Shown one piece after another: positions 6,854 to 13,720 of a stretch of 26,434 nucleotides of DNA (positions are counted from its first letter, which is position 1; each line of letters starts with the position of its first letter). The DNA is from a virus, in the IMG/VR virus record IMGVR_UViG_3300037584_004532, positions 1 through 26,434 of that record. One strand, given 5' to 3'. The position numbers were made by a program, and so were the translations under genes. The notes below the pieces were generated by a model. That model did no database searches, had not been told where the DNA came from, and was given only the letters and a program-made list of their open reading frames with translations.

Positions 6854-7716
6854 TGGCACACATATCACATAGTCAGTTTGTTTCTTATGGTGAATGTAAC
6901 CTTAAATGGAAACTTCGTTATATAGACAAGCTAGGAACTTTTACCGGCAACATACATACTCTTTTTGGAACTGCTATGCACACCGTGATACAAGAATATC
7001 TCACGGTGATGTATAACAAATCTATCGTGGCTGCTGAAGCACTTGATCTAAATGGTATGTTAAAAACTGAAATGATGGGTGAGTTTAAACTCATAAAAGA
7101 AAATCAAGAAACCTTACCGTGTTCACAAGATGAGATGGTTGAGTTTTATCAAGATGGTTTGGCTATACTAGAACACTTCAGAAAACATCGTGGTAAGTAT
7201 TTTATGAAAAAGAATTACGAGTTGGTTGGTATTGAGTTACCTATAACTATGGAACTACAAGAGAACGTAGAGTTAAAAAGTTTTCTTGATGTCGTGATAA
7301 GAAATAAAGTATCAGGCAAGATAACTATTATTGATCTTAAAACTTCTACGAGAAGTTGGACAGATTATCATAAGAAGAACTTTTACAAGAAAGCTCAGTT
7401 ATTACTTTACAAACAATTTTATTCAGAGAAGTTTGATGTTCCATTGGATAAAATATCTGTGGAGTTCTTGATATTAAAAAGAAAGATAGCAAAACAAAGT
7501 GACTTTCCTATTAGTAGGTTACAGAGGTTTGAGCCTGCTAATGGAAAAGTTAGTGTGAATAAAACAATGAAAGCTTTTAACGAGTTTCGTGAGGCTATCT
7601 TTGATGAGAAGGGAAACCATAAAACAGATAGAACATACAATGCTTCTCCTGGTAGTGCTTGTAAGTTCTGTGAGTTTGTGAAAACGGAGCATTGTGAATG
7701 GGGAAGGATACTTTAA
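6853..7716 (+). CDS. PD-(D/E)XK nuclease with four-cysteine (Fe-S type) signature, Cas4/AddB-like
   Basis: A 287-residue nuclease of the RecB/Cas4 superfamily. The order of active-site motifs is His43 in GTAMHTVIQEYL, Asp146 in FLDVVI, D161-L-K163 in IIDLKTS, and Q182...Y186 in QLLLY. One cysteine near the N-terminus (C15, GECNLKWKLRY) and three near the C-terminus (C270, C273, C281) match the split 4Fe-4S arrangement of Cas4, AddB and Dna2-type nucleases. It is likely a 5'-3' or single-strand DNA exonuclease in recombination, repair or host-DNA degradation. It overlaps the ClpP-like gene at the stop (TAATG), and the SLOG gene begins inside its last codons. No CRISPR-cas genes are present, so a Cas4 role is not implied. 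Confidence 0.88.
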   Translation: MAHISHSQFVSYGECNLKWKLRYIDKLGTFTGNIHTLFGTAMHTVIQEYLTVMYNKSIVAAEALDLNGMLKTEMMGEFKLIKENQETLPCSQDEMVEFYQDGLAILEHFRKHRGKYFMKKNYELVGIELPITMELQENVELKSFLDVVIRNKVSGKITIIDLKTSTRSWTDYHKKNFYKKAQLLLYKQFYSEKFDVPLDKISVEFLILKRKIAKQSDFPISRLQRFEPANGKVSVNKTMKAFNEFREAIFDEKGNHKTDRTYNASPGSACKFCEFVKTEHCEWGRIL

Positions 7717-8114
7717 GAGTAGCAATAGTCGGTAGTAGAAAATACGAGAATCGAAGAAAGATAAAAGAGTTTATCTTTAAGTTAAAGAACGAAAAGGGTT
7801 CAGATACTATTATAGTTAGTGGTGGTTGTAAAACAGGCGCTGATTATTACGCTAAAAAGTATGCTTTAGAGTTGGGATTGGAATACCAAGAGTTTCCACC
7901 ACGACATGAAAATTGGAATCTATATTGCCCTAATGATAAGAAAGATTATAACAAACCATACAGCGTAAAAAACTATTATGTTCGTAATAAGATAATAGCT
8001 GCTTATTCACAATATATTGTTTCTTTTGTCCCAAGAGGAGTTGAGTCAAAAGGTTCTATGTCAACCATAAATTATGCTAAGAAATTTGGAAAAAAAACCA
8101 TCGTTATTAATTAA
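7698..8114 (+). CDS. SLOG-family (DUF2493/YspA-like) nucleotide-binding protein
   Basis: A 138-residue Rossmann-like protein. The N-terminal VAIVGSRKY (residues 8-16) and the block VSGGCKTGAD (40-49) are the two hallmark ligand-binding loops of the SLOG superfamily, which includes DprA, LOG and YpsA-like proteins. A third conserved patch, GSMSTINYAKKFGK, lies near the C-terminus. Such proteins bind nucleotides or nucleotide-derived signals, and phage members are uncharacterised. The ATG is preceded by GGAG (7686-7689) with an 8-nt spacing, and the gene overlaps the nuclease by 19 bases, so the two are probably translated together. A gap of 45 bases follows. Confidence 0.82.
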   Translation: MGKDTLRVAIVGSRKYENRRKIKEFIFKLKNEKGSDTIIVSGGCKTGADYYAKKYALELGLEYQEFPPRHENWNLYCPNDKKDYNKPYSVKNYYVRNKIIAAYSQYIVSFVPRGVESKGSMSTINYAKKFGKKTIVIN

Positions 8115-8118
8115 TATG

Positions 8119-8132
8119 TATATTTATATATA
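8119..8132. promoter_or_regulatory. AT-rich intergenic element shared with 21254-21267
   Basis: TATATTTATATATA is shared exactly by this gap and the gap before the PIG-L gene. On the minus strand it contains TATAAATA (8121-8128), the T4 late-promoter octamer; on the plus strand it could act as an AT-rich -10 region. All-A/T octamers are expected a few times per strand by chance here, so support is weak. Confidence 0.25.
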
Positions 8133-8159
8133 CTAGTTATACACAACGAGGAATAGGTT

Positions 8160-8363
8160 ATGAAAAAAGATACTTTAACAAAGTTGACATCGGTAAAGAT
8201 TCTTAAATCGCTATATGAAGATTTTAAATTTAAAACGGTCAACTCATCAATGAATTTACAAAAATTAGTTAATCGTTCTATCCATCAATACATTCACGAC
8301 AATGTCATAAAAGAAAGTATAGAGAGTTATGATAGATTACATACAAGTGGGAGTCAGTTCTAA
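8160..8363 (+). CDS. Ribbon-helix-helix (Arc/MetJ-type) DNA-binding protein
   Basis: A 67-residue protein. A short strand (KLTSVKIL) is followed by a helix (KSLYEDFKFKTV), a turn, and a second helix (LQKLVNRSIHQYI), the pattern of Arc/CopG/MetJ dimeric repressors that read DNA with the N-terminal strand. An Asn-Arg in the second helix and the LQKLVNRS block are typical of T4-like phage members. It follows a 45-base AT-rich gap and has a GAGGA ribosome-binding site at 8148-8152. It is the first gene of a likely transcription unit leading into the glycosyltransferases and may regulate early transcription; its operator is not identifiable. Confidence 0.72.
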   Translation: MKKDTLTKLTSVKILKSLYEDFKFKTVNSSMNLQKLVNRSIHQYIHDNVIKESIESYDRLHTSGSQF

Positions 8364-8614
8364 TGGCAAGTATGAGAGATGATTTAATACAAGCAAGTAG
8401 ATTACACTTTGAAGCTCACATCGAAAAACACAGAATTAATGTAGAAAATTTATTAGACAATGGTGTTGGTGTTGCAGAACATCCTGATATTATGGATACG
8501 ATAGAAAAAGAACTAGCTATAATATCTGAATATGATGATAAGCTAAACGCACTAAAAAAATATTTTCCATTATATACTACATATAAAAAAAATAAAGAGG
8601 TTATAAATGGCTAA
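8363..8614 (+). CDS. Conserved small helical phage protein, unknown function
   Basis: An 83-residue, predominantly helical and charged protein. The blocks IEKHRINVENLLDNGVGVAEH and DTIEKELAIISEYDDKL resemble a small protein family I associate with T4-like marine phages; no function is known to me. Two long amphipathic helices joined by the glycine-rich GVGVAEHPD turn suggest a helical hairpin or coiled coil. It overlaps the previous stop (TAATG) and runs eight bases into the next glycosyltransferase gene. Confidence 0.7.
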   Translation: MASMRDDLIQASRLHFEAHIEKHRINVENLLDNGVGVAEHPDIMDTIEKELAIISEYDDKLNALKKYFPLYTTYKKNKEVING

Positions 8615-9968
8615 GAAAAAGATATTGTTAATGTCTGATGACTTACGGATGCATAGTGGAGTAGCTACTGTATCTAAAGACATTGTATTTGAGACATTAC
8701 ACCAATATGATTGGGTTCAGATGGGTGGAGCTATCAAGCATCCTGAAGCTGGAAAAGTTATCGACATGTCAGAACATCTTCAAAAAGATTTTGGTATAAA
8801 AGATGGATACTTGAGAATATATCCAGTTGATGGTTATGGTAACGAAGATTTACTTAGAGATGTTATTGCTATGGAAAAACCAGATGCTATACTTCACTAT
8901 ACAGATCCAAGATTTTGGATTTGGTTTTATAACATGGAAGCAGAAATTCGTAGAGATATTCCTATCTTTTATTACAATATATGGGATGACTTACCAGATC
9001 CACAATACAATACAAACTACTACAAGAGTTCTGATTTATTGATGGGTATATCAAAACAAACTTATGGAATCAATAAAAGATTATTACCTGATTATGAAGA
9101 TTGGCAAATAACTTATGTACCACATGGTATATCAGAAAGAAGATTTAACAAGGTAGAAGATGATAATGTTTCTTTGATTGATTTTAATTCTAAACATGGT
9201 GTTGCTGATAAGAAGTTTAAGATACTTTATAGTAATAGGAACATCAGAAGAAAACAACCTGGTGATGTTTTATTGGCATACAAATACTTTATGGATGGTT
9301 TAACACCTGAACAAAGAGAAGAGTGTGTATTAGTATTTCATTGTTCACCAGTTGATGATAACGGAACAGATTTACCAAGAGTTCATAAACATTTGTGTCC
9401 TGAATACGATGTACGTTTTACATATGAAACAGATGGACGACCTTTTAATGATAATGAAATGAATTTACTTTTTAACTCAGCTGATGTTTATATTAACTTG
9501 GCTAGTAATGAGGGATTTGGATTAGGTAGTGCTGAAGCTCTTACCGTTGGAACACCAATTATTGTTAATGTTACAGGTGGACTACAAGATCAATGTGGGT
9601 TCAAGAAAGATGGTAAGTTTTTAACACCTGAAGATTATGTTGAGTTGGGTTCTAATCATAAAGGAACTTATACAGAACATGGAGAATGGGTATTTCCTGT
9701 TTATCCAACTAATAGTTCACTTCAAGGTTCACCTATGACACCTTATATCTTTGATGATAGATGTCAGCCAGAAGATGCTGCTATTCAGTTAAAGAAACTA
9801 TACGACTTAGGTAGAGAAGAAAGAAAAAGACTTGGTTCATTAGGAACTGAGTTCTGTAAAAAAAATCTAATGACATCAAAAGCTATGGGACAAGAGTTTA
9901 TTAATTCTATGGATGGAGCATTTGATAATTGGAAACCAAAACCAAAATACACGATGGAGGCAGTATGA
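8607..9968 (+). CDS. GT-B glycosyltransferase, GT4-like
   Basis: A 453-residue glycosyltransferase of the two-Rossmann (GT-B) fold. The C-terminal half carries the nucleotide-sugar-binding pattern of family 4: FKILYSNRNIRRKQPGDVL at the domain hinge, then SADVYINLASNEGFGLGSAEA with an intact EX7E motif (E-GFGLGSA-E), followed by GTPIIVNVTGG. The N-terminal start KKILLMSDDLRMHSGVATVS contains the short glycine turn expected for acceptor binding. No membrane segment or signal peptide, so it is cytoplasmic. AGAGG lies upstream of the ATG, and the gene overlaps the preceding one by eight bases. It is the first of two adjacent GT4-like enzymes. Acceptor and sugar donor are unknown. Confidence 0.9.
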   Translation: MAKKKILLMSDDLRMHSGVATVSKDIVFETLHQYDWVQMGGAIKHPEAGKVIDMSEHLQKDFGIKDGYLRIYPVDGYGNEDLLRDVIAMEKPDAILHYTDPRFWIWFYNMEAEIRRDIPIFYYNIWDDLPDPQYNTNYYKSSDLLMGISKQTYGINKRLLPDYEDWQITYVPHGISERRFNKVEDDNVSLIDFNSKHGVADKKFKILYSNRNIRRKQPGDVLLAYKYFMDGLTPEQREECVLVFHCSPVDDNGTDLPRVHKHLCPEYDVRFTYETDGRPFNDNEMNLLFNSADVYINLASNEGFGLGSAEALTVGTPIIVNVTGGLQDQCGFKKDGKFLTPEDYVELGSNHKGTYTEHGEWVFPVYPTNSSLQGSPMTPYIFDDRCQPEDAAIQLKKLYDLGREERKRLGSLGTEFCKKNLMTSKAMGQEFINSMDGAFDNWKPKPKYTMEAV

Positions 9969-11320
9969 AACGCTCGGTAGTTATGATTGCACCTTTTAAT
10001 ACCCGTAGTGGTTATGGTGACCATGCTCGTTCAATCTATTATTCTATCATGGATAGGGATGATTTAGACATTAAATGTTTAGATGTTAAGTGGGGTTCAA
10101 CACCTAGAAATCACTTACGACCTGAAGTCAAAAGACATCAGAGGTTGTTAAATAGTTTCACAACACAGGATAAAATAACAAGTCAACCTGATATTGTTAT
10201 TGATATTAGAATACCTAATGAGTTTATACAAGGTGGTAAAGTTAATATCGGTATAACTGCTGGTGTGGAAACTGATGTCGTATCTCCTCAATTTTTAGAT
10301 GGTATGAATAAGATGAATCTTAACATAGTACCATCTAAATTTACAGCAAACACATTTAATAAATGTACATTTGATAAAATGCAAGATGCTCCTAACGGAC
10401 AAAGACAAAAAGTCGGTGAGATAAAAAATGAAAAACCTATCAAGGTTTTGTTTGAAGGTGTAGATACGGATGTTTATTTTCCAAAAGAAAAACATCAGTT
10501 AGAAAAGAAGCTTTATGAAGAGTTGGATGAACTTATCAAAGAGGAGTTTGCTTATCTTCATGTTGGACAATGGGGAAAACAAGGTTTCGGAGAGGATAGA
10601 AAAAACATCGGTGTTATGATTAAATCTTTCTTAAAAGCTTTTGCTAATATTACTAATCCACCCGCACTTGTTCTTAAAACTAACGGTGCTAACTTTAGTG
10701 TTCTTGACAAGGTTGATATAAAGAAAAGAATACAAGAAGTTAAAGATATGTTTAAGGGAGTTGAGTTACCTAATATTTATTTAATACATGGTGATTTTAC
10801 TATTCAAGAAATGTCAACACTTTATAATCATAAAAAGATTGGTGCTTTTATTACTTGTACACACGGTGAAGGTTTTGGACGACCAATGTTAGAAGCTAGT
10901 TGTTGTGATTTACCTGTAATTGCTAGTAAGTGGAGTGGTCATCTTGACTTTCTTACAGACGCTGAGTCTATGTTAATTGACGGGTTTATTAAACCAGTTC
11001 CTAAATCAGTTCTATGGGATCCTATTATTATAGAACCATCTAAATGGTTTGATGTAAATGAAGCTGATGTGGTTAGAAAGATTAGAACTTTTCATAAGAA
11101 AAGAAAACTAATACAAAAGAAAGCTAATCGTCTAGGTAAGAAAAACAGAAGAGAGTTTTCATTAGAAGCTATGTCAAAAGAGTTTAATAAGATTATAGAT
11201 GATGTATTAAAATCAGTTCCACAACCTATTAGTTTGAAACTACCTAAACTTAAAAAAGTTGGTGGTGAATCTCCACAATCAGCAAAGATAAAACTACCTA
11301 AATTAAAGAAGGTGACATAA
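9965..11320 (+). CDS. GT-B glycosyltransferase, GT4-like, with repeated basic tail
   Basis: A 451-residue GT-B glycosyltransferase. The donor-site block ITCTHGEGFGRPMLEASCCDLPVIAS holds an intact EX7E motif, and HVGQWGKQGFGEDRKNIGVM marks the start of the C-terminal domain. An in-frame ATG at 9929 exists, but the start at 9965 is preferred because GGAGG (9956-9960) precedes it and it forms an ATGA overlap with the previous gene. The last 30 residues are an unusual low-complexity basic tail with two exact copies of KLPKLKKV (residues 425-432 and 443-450) linked by GGESPQSAKI. Such a tail could bind acidic lipid head groups, nucleic acid or a partner protein (inference). It acts in the cytoplasm; acceptor unknown. 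Confidence 0.9.
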   Translation: MKRSVVMIAPFNTRSGYGDHARSIYYSIMDRDDLDIKCLDVKWGSTPRNHLRPEVKRHQRLLNSFTTQDKITSQPDIVIDIRIPNEFIQGGKVNIGITAGVETDVVSPQFLDGMNKMNLNIVPSKFTANTFNKCTFDKMQDAPNGQRQKVGEIKNEKPIKVLFEGVDTDVYFPKEKHQLEKKLYEELDELIKEEFAYLHVGQWGKQGFGEDRKNIGVMIKSFLKAFANITNPPALVLKTNGANFSVLDKVDIKKRIQEVKDMFKGVELPNIYLIHGDFTIQEMSTLYNHKKIGAFITCTHGEGFGRPMLEASCCDLPVIASKWSGHLDFLTDAESMLIDGFIKPVPKSVLWDPIIIEPSKWFDVNEADVVRKIRTFHKKRKLIQKKANRLGKKNRREFSLEAMSKEFNKIIDDVLKSVPQPISLKLPKLKKVGGESPQSAKIKLPKLKKVT

Positions 11321-11736
11321 TGGATGATATGATACTAAAGGTAAAATGTCCAAATAACACAAAAGAATGTACTGTTGTTGGTGGTGAGATAATGGAGTCA
11401 ATGGTTTTATTGGGCGATGAAGAACAGAATATGCAGTGCTTAGCCTGTGGTTATGCTTCTAACAAAACTATGAAAACACATATAAAACCGTTTCCTGATG
11501 ATTTTAAAGAAGTATGTGTTGAAACAAATAAGGGTAGGTATTGGGCACCATCCGTTTTTACAACAGAAAATTATATGGTTGTTCCTTTAGTAGATGATGG
11601 TTTGAAATGGAGAGTTTATGCTCAAGCTGATCCTGCTACGGAAGTGATAATGCCTACATTTTCGGATGCTTTTAAAATGGTAGAAAAATTGGAGAAAGTT
11701 CTTGGCGAGCAGATACAACAACAAGCGAATAGTTAA
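11320..11736 (+). CDS. Hypothetical protein with zinc-ribbon-like N-terminus
   Basis: A 138-residue protein of unknown function. Four cysteines in the N-terminal third (C10, C17, and C40/C43 as CLACG) could bind zinc. The remainder, containing GRYWAPSVFTTENYMVVP and KWRVYAQADPATEVIMP, looks like a small alpha/beta domain. The ATG overlaps the preceding stop by one base (TAATG). The ribosome-binding site and TTG start of the next gene lie inside its last codons. I do not recognise the family. Its place between glycosyltransferases and another unknown gene gives little functional hint. Confidence 0.65.
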   Translation: MDDMILKVKCPNNTKECTVVGGEIMESMVLLGDEEQNMQCLACGYASNKTMKTHIKPFPDDFKEVCVETNKGRYWAPSVFTTENYMVVPLVDDGLKWRVYAQADPATEVIMPTFSDAFKMVEKLEKVLGEQIQQQANS

Positions 11737-12160
11737 ATCTGTTCAAACAATAGGTCGAGGTAGATTATTACCTGGTATGATAATTACATTTAATTACTCA
11801 GAACCAGGTGTTATGGATCCTAGACCTATTCTACTTTATCTAAATACAAATAAAGTAACTAAAAACATAGAAGGGTTGAATATAAACTATCTTAATCCAA
11901 CTAAGTTAAAAAAATTATTTAAGGTTGCTGACTTTAAAAAAACAGAAACGGATGAGGTAGAAAACTTAATCGGTTTAAAAGAAGAATACTTTAGATTACA
12001 GATTGCTAATCCAAAGAAAAGAAGTGCTATGACACCAAAAAGATTCTATGGTGATATTATATCAGCTGATAAATATTTTAAGGAAGCATACAGGTCATAT
12101 AAACTTACCAAATTAACATCCTTAAAGGTTACACAGATAAATACACAATTTATTACTTGA
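11702..12160 (+). CDS. Conserved phage hypothetical protein, TTG start
   Basis: A 152-residue basic protein. Features: GRLLPGMIITFNYSEP near the N-terminus, a DPRPILLYL strand, GLNINYLNP, and a C-terminal YRSYKLTKLTSLKV. This arrangement (P-G-M-I/V-T-F-x-Y, then PLV/I-L, then GLN-x-x-YL, then a YR-x-Y tail) recalls an uncharacterised protein family in many T4-like phages. TTG at 11702 is the best start: GGAG (11691-11694) sits 7 nt upstream, and the first in-frame ATG (11777) would cut into the PGMIITF block. It overlaps the previous gene by 35 bases and ends just before the operon promoter at 12157, so it closes a transcription unit. No terminator hairpin follows. Confidence 0.7.
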   Translation: MASRYNNKRIVKSVQTIGRGRLLPGMIITFNYSEPGVMDPRPILLYLNTNKVTKNIEGLNINYLNPTKLKKLFKVADFKKTETDEVENLIGLKEEYFRLQIANPKKRSAMTPKRFYGDIISADKYFKEAYRSYKLTKLTSLKVTQINTQFIT

Positions 12161-12185
12161 CTTTATCAACATTTTATGGTAAATT
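12157..12185 (+). promoter_or_regulatory. Promoter of the glycan operon (leaderless transcript predicted)
   Basis: TTGACT at 12157-12162, 17-bp spacer, TAAATT at 12180-12185, matching the promoter at 3195 in both hexamers and spacing. The -10 ends only six bases before the ATG at 12192, so transcription should start at or next to the A of the ATG. No Shine-Dalgarno-like sequence lies between. Confidence 0.7.
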
Positions 12186-12191
12186 ACACCA

Positions 12192-12827
12192 ATGAAAATT
12201 AGTTATTCTATATTAACCCACAACGAAACTACCACTCTTGAAAAGCTACTAAAGTTTTTAATTAAGTATAAACAACCACAAGATGAGATAGTTATCCTCG
12301 ATGATTATTCAGACAATGAAAAAACAAAAGCTATCTTAGATTTCTATGTATCCACCGAGAACATAGTATTTGAGCAAAGAAATCTTTTGGAAGACTTTGG
12401 TTCACAAAAAAACTATCTAAAGAATATGTGCAGTGGTGACTATAGTTTTAACTTGGATGCTGATGAGATGATTTCATCTTGGTTTATGGCAGACATCCAC
12501 GAGATACTTGAAGGTAATCCGGTTGATTTAATTTACTTACCGAGAGTAAATACCGTAAAGGGAATAACGGAACAACATTGTAGAATGTATGGGTATACAA
12601 TAAATGAAAGAGGTTGGATAAACTATCCTGATTGGCAAGGTCGTATTTTTCGTAACCGACCAAACATTCGTTGGGAAAAACCAGTTCATGAGCACCTTGT
12701 CGGTTTTCAAACTTATGCTCACCTACCAACAGAACATAAGTATTCTATTACCCACCCAAAAACAATAGAAAGACAAGTAGAACAGAATAAGTTTTATAAT
12801 GAAGAAATAAGTGGGATGAAGAAATGA
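12192..12827 (+). CDS. GT-A glycosyltransferase, family 2 (WaaE/KdtX-like)
   Basis: A 211-residue inverting GT-A glycosyltransferase. The start KISYSILTHNE, the VILDDYSDN block, and LDADE with the metal/nucleotide-binding D89-A-D91 are classic GT2. The segment DWQGRIFRN..NIRWEKPVHEHLVG resembles the WaaE/TPR-associated subgroup, which often transfers to LPS core heptose. The ATG lies about six bases after the promoter -10 with no ribosome-binding site, implying leaderless translation; the nearby upstream ATG at 12176 is out of frame. First gene of the long glycan operon, overlapping the next by ATGA. Confidence 0.9.
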   Translation: MKISYSILTHNETTTLEKLLKFLIKYKQPQDEIVILDDYSDNEKTKAILDFYVSTENIVFEQRNLLEDFGSQKNYLKNMCSGDYSFNLDADEMISSWFMADIHEILEGNPVDLIYLPRVNTVKGITEQHCRMYGYTINERGWINYPDWQGRIFRNRPNIRWEKPVHEHLVGFQTYAHLPTEHKYSITHPKTIERQVEQNKFYNEEISGMKK

Positions 12828-13720
12828 AAATATTAGTTGCTGGTGGTGTTGGATTTGTGGGTACTAACTTAATAAAAAGATTATTAAAAGATGGGCATGA
12901 AGTATCATCAGTAGATAACTATTCTACTGGATTTAAAGAAAATCATCAAGATGGTTGTACATATTATGAGCATGATTTGTCAAGTAAACATACACTTGGA
13001 ATATATGTAGACCATGAAACTTATCCATCTTGGAGAGATAATGAATTTGATTTAATATTTAATGTTGCTGCTTTAGCTAGGATACAGCCATCATTATCAG
13101 ATCCAGTTAAGGCTATTAGTAATAACTTTAATAGTGCTCTTCATGTATTAGAATGGGCTAGAAAAAACAATACACCTGTAACATTTTCTGGTTCAAGTAC
13201 ACTACATCATGGTTTATGGGGTAGTCCGTATGCTTGGTCTAAATATGCTGGTGAACAATTATGTGAATTATATAATAAAGTTTATGACTTACCAACTGCT
13301 ATATGTAGATTTTACAATGTATATGGAGAACATCAATTGGAAGATGGTGCTTATGCTACAGTTGTTGGTATTTTTGAAAAACAATATCGTAATGGTAAAC
13401 CACTAACTGTTACCGGTGATGGGGAACAAAGACGAGATTTTACTCATATAGACGACATCGTTGATGGGTTAGTTCGATGTGGTCTTAGTTTATTAACTGA
13501 TGCTAAAGTATCCAATGGACAAGCTTATGAATTAGGTAGAGGTTTAAATTTTTCTATTAACGAGATAGCTAAAATGTTTGATGGTGCAGAGATTGAATAT
13601 ATTCCAGCAAGAAGAGGTGAATATCCGTTTACTTTAGCTGATTATACAAAGGCAAAAGAGGAACTAGGATGGATACCTAGTTTAAATATTAAAGATTACA
13701 TAAAAGGAGTTATCAGTTGA
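12824..13720 (+). CDS. NAD-dependent nucleotide-sugar epimerase/dehydratase (extended SDR, GalE-like)
   Basis: A 298-residue extended short-chain dehydrogenase/reductase acting on a nucleotide sugar. The NAD-binding GGVGFVG (GxxGxxG) is at residues 7-13, followed by an Asp (VDNYSTG) typical of NAD-dependent members. The catalytic Ser lies in SGSSTLHHG, and the Tyr-x-x-x-Lys pair in SPYAWSKYAGE. The downstream TGDGEQRRDFTHIDDIVDG block is the sugar-nucleotide-binding region of UDP-glucose 4-epimerase relatives. Reaction probably 4-epimerisation or 4,6-dehydration of a UDP- or dTDP-sugar; the substrate cannot be fixed. Linked by ATGA to the upstream transferase and by a TTG/TGA overlap to the next gene. 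Confidence 0.9.
   Translation: MKILVAGGVGFVGTNLIKRLLKDGHEVSSVDNYSTGFKENHQDGCTYYEHDLSSKHTLGIYVDHETYPSWRDNEFDLIFNVAALARIQPSLSDPVKAISNNFNSALHVLEWARKNNTPVTFSGSSTLHHGLWGSPYAWSKYAGEQLCELYNKVYDLPTAICRFYNVYGEHQLEDGAYATVVGIFEKQYRNGKPLTVTGDGEQRRDFTHIDDIVDGLVRCGLSLLTDAKVSNGQAYELGRGLNFSINEIAKMFDGAEIEYIPARRGEYPFTLADYTKAKEELGWIPSLNIKDYIKGVIS

Noticed and set aside
6853-7716. Cas4 protein of a phage CRISPR-Cas system
   Set aside because: No other cas gene and no repeat-spacer array anywhere in the window. The four-cysteine nuclease signature is shared by AddB and other non-CRISPR nucleases.
8115-8159. Rho-independent terminator after the SLOG gene
   Set aside because: The gap is AT-rich and partly self-complementary but has no GC-bearing stem followed by a T run. 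No convincing terminator hairpin was found in any gap of the window.
8827-9042. Plus-strand alternate frame within the first GT4-like gene
   Set aside because: Nested in a well-supported glycosyltransferase, with skewed hydrophobic and methionine-rich composition typical of out-of-frame reading. The nested frame at 13209-13406 was rejected for the same reason.
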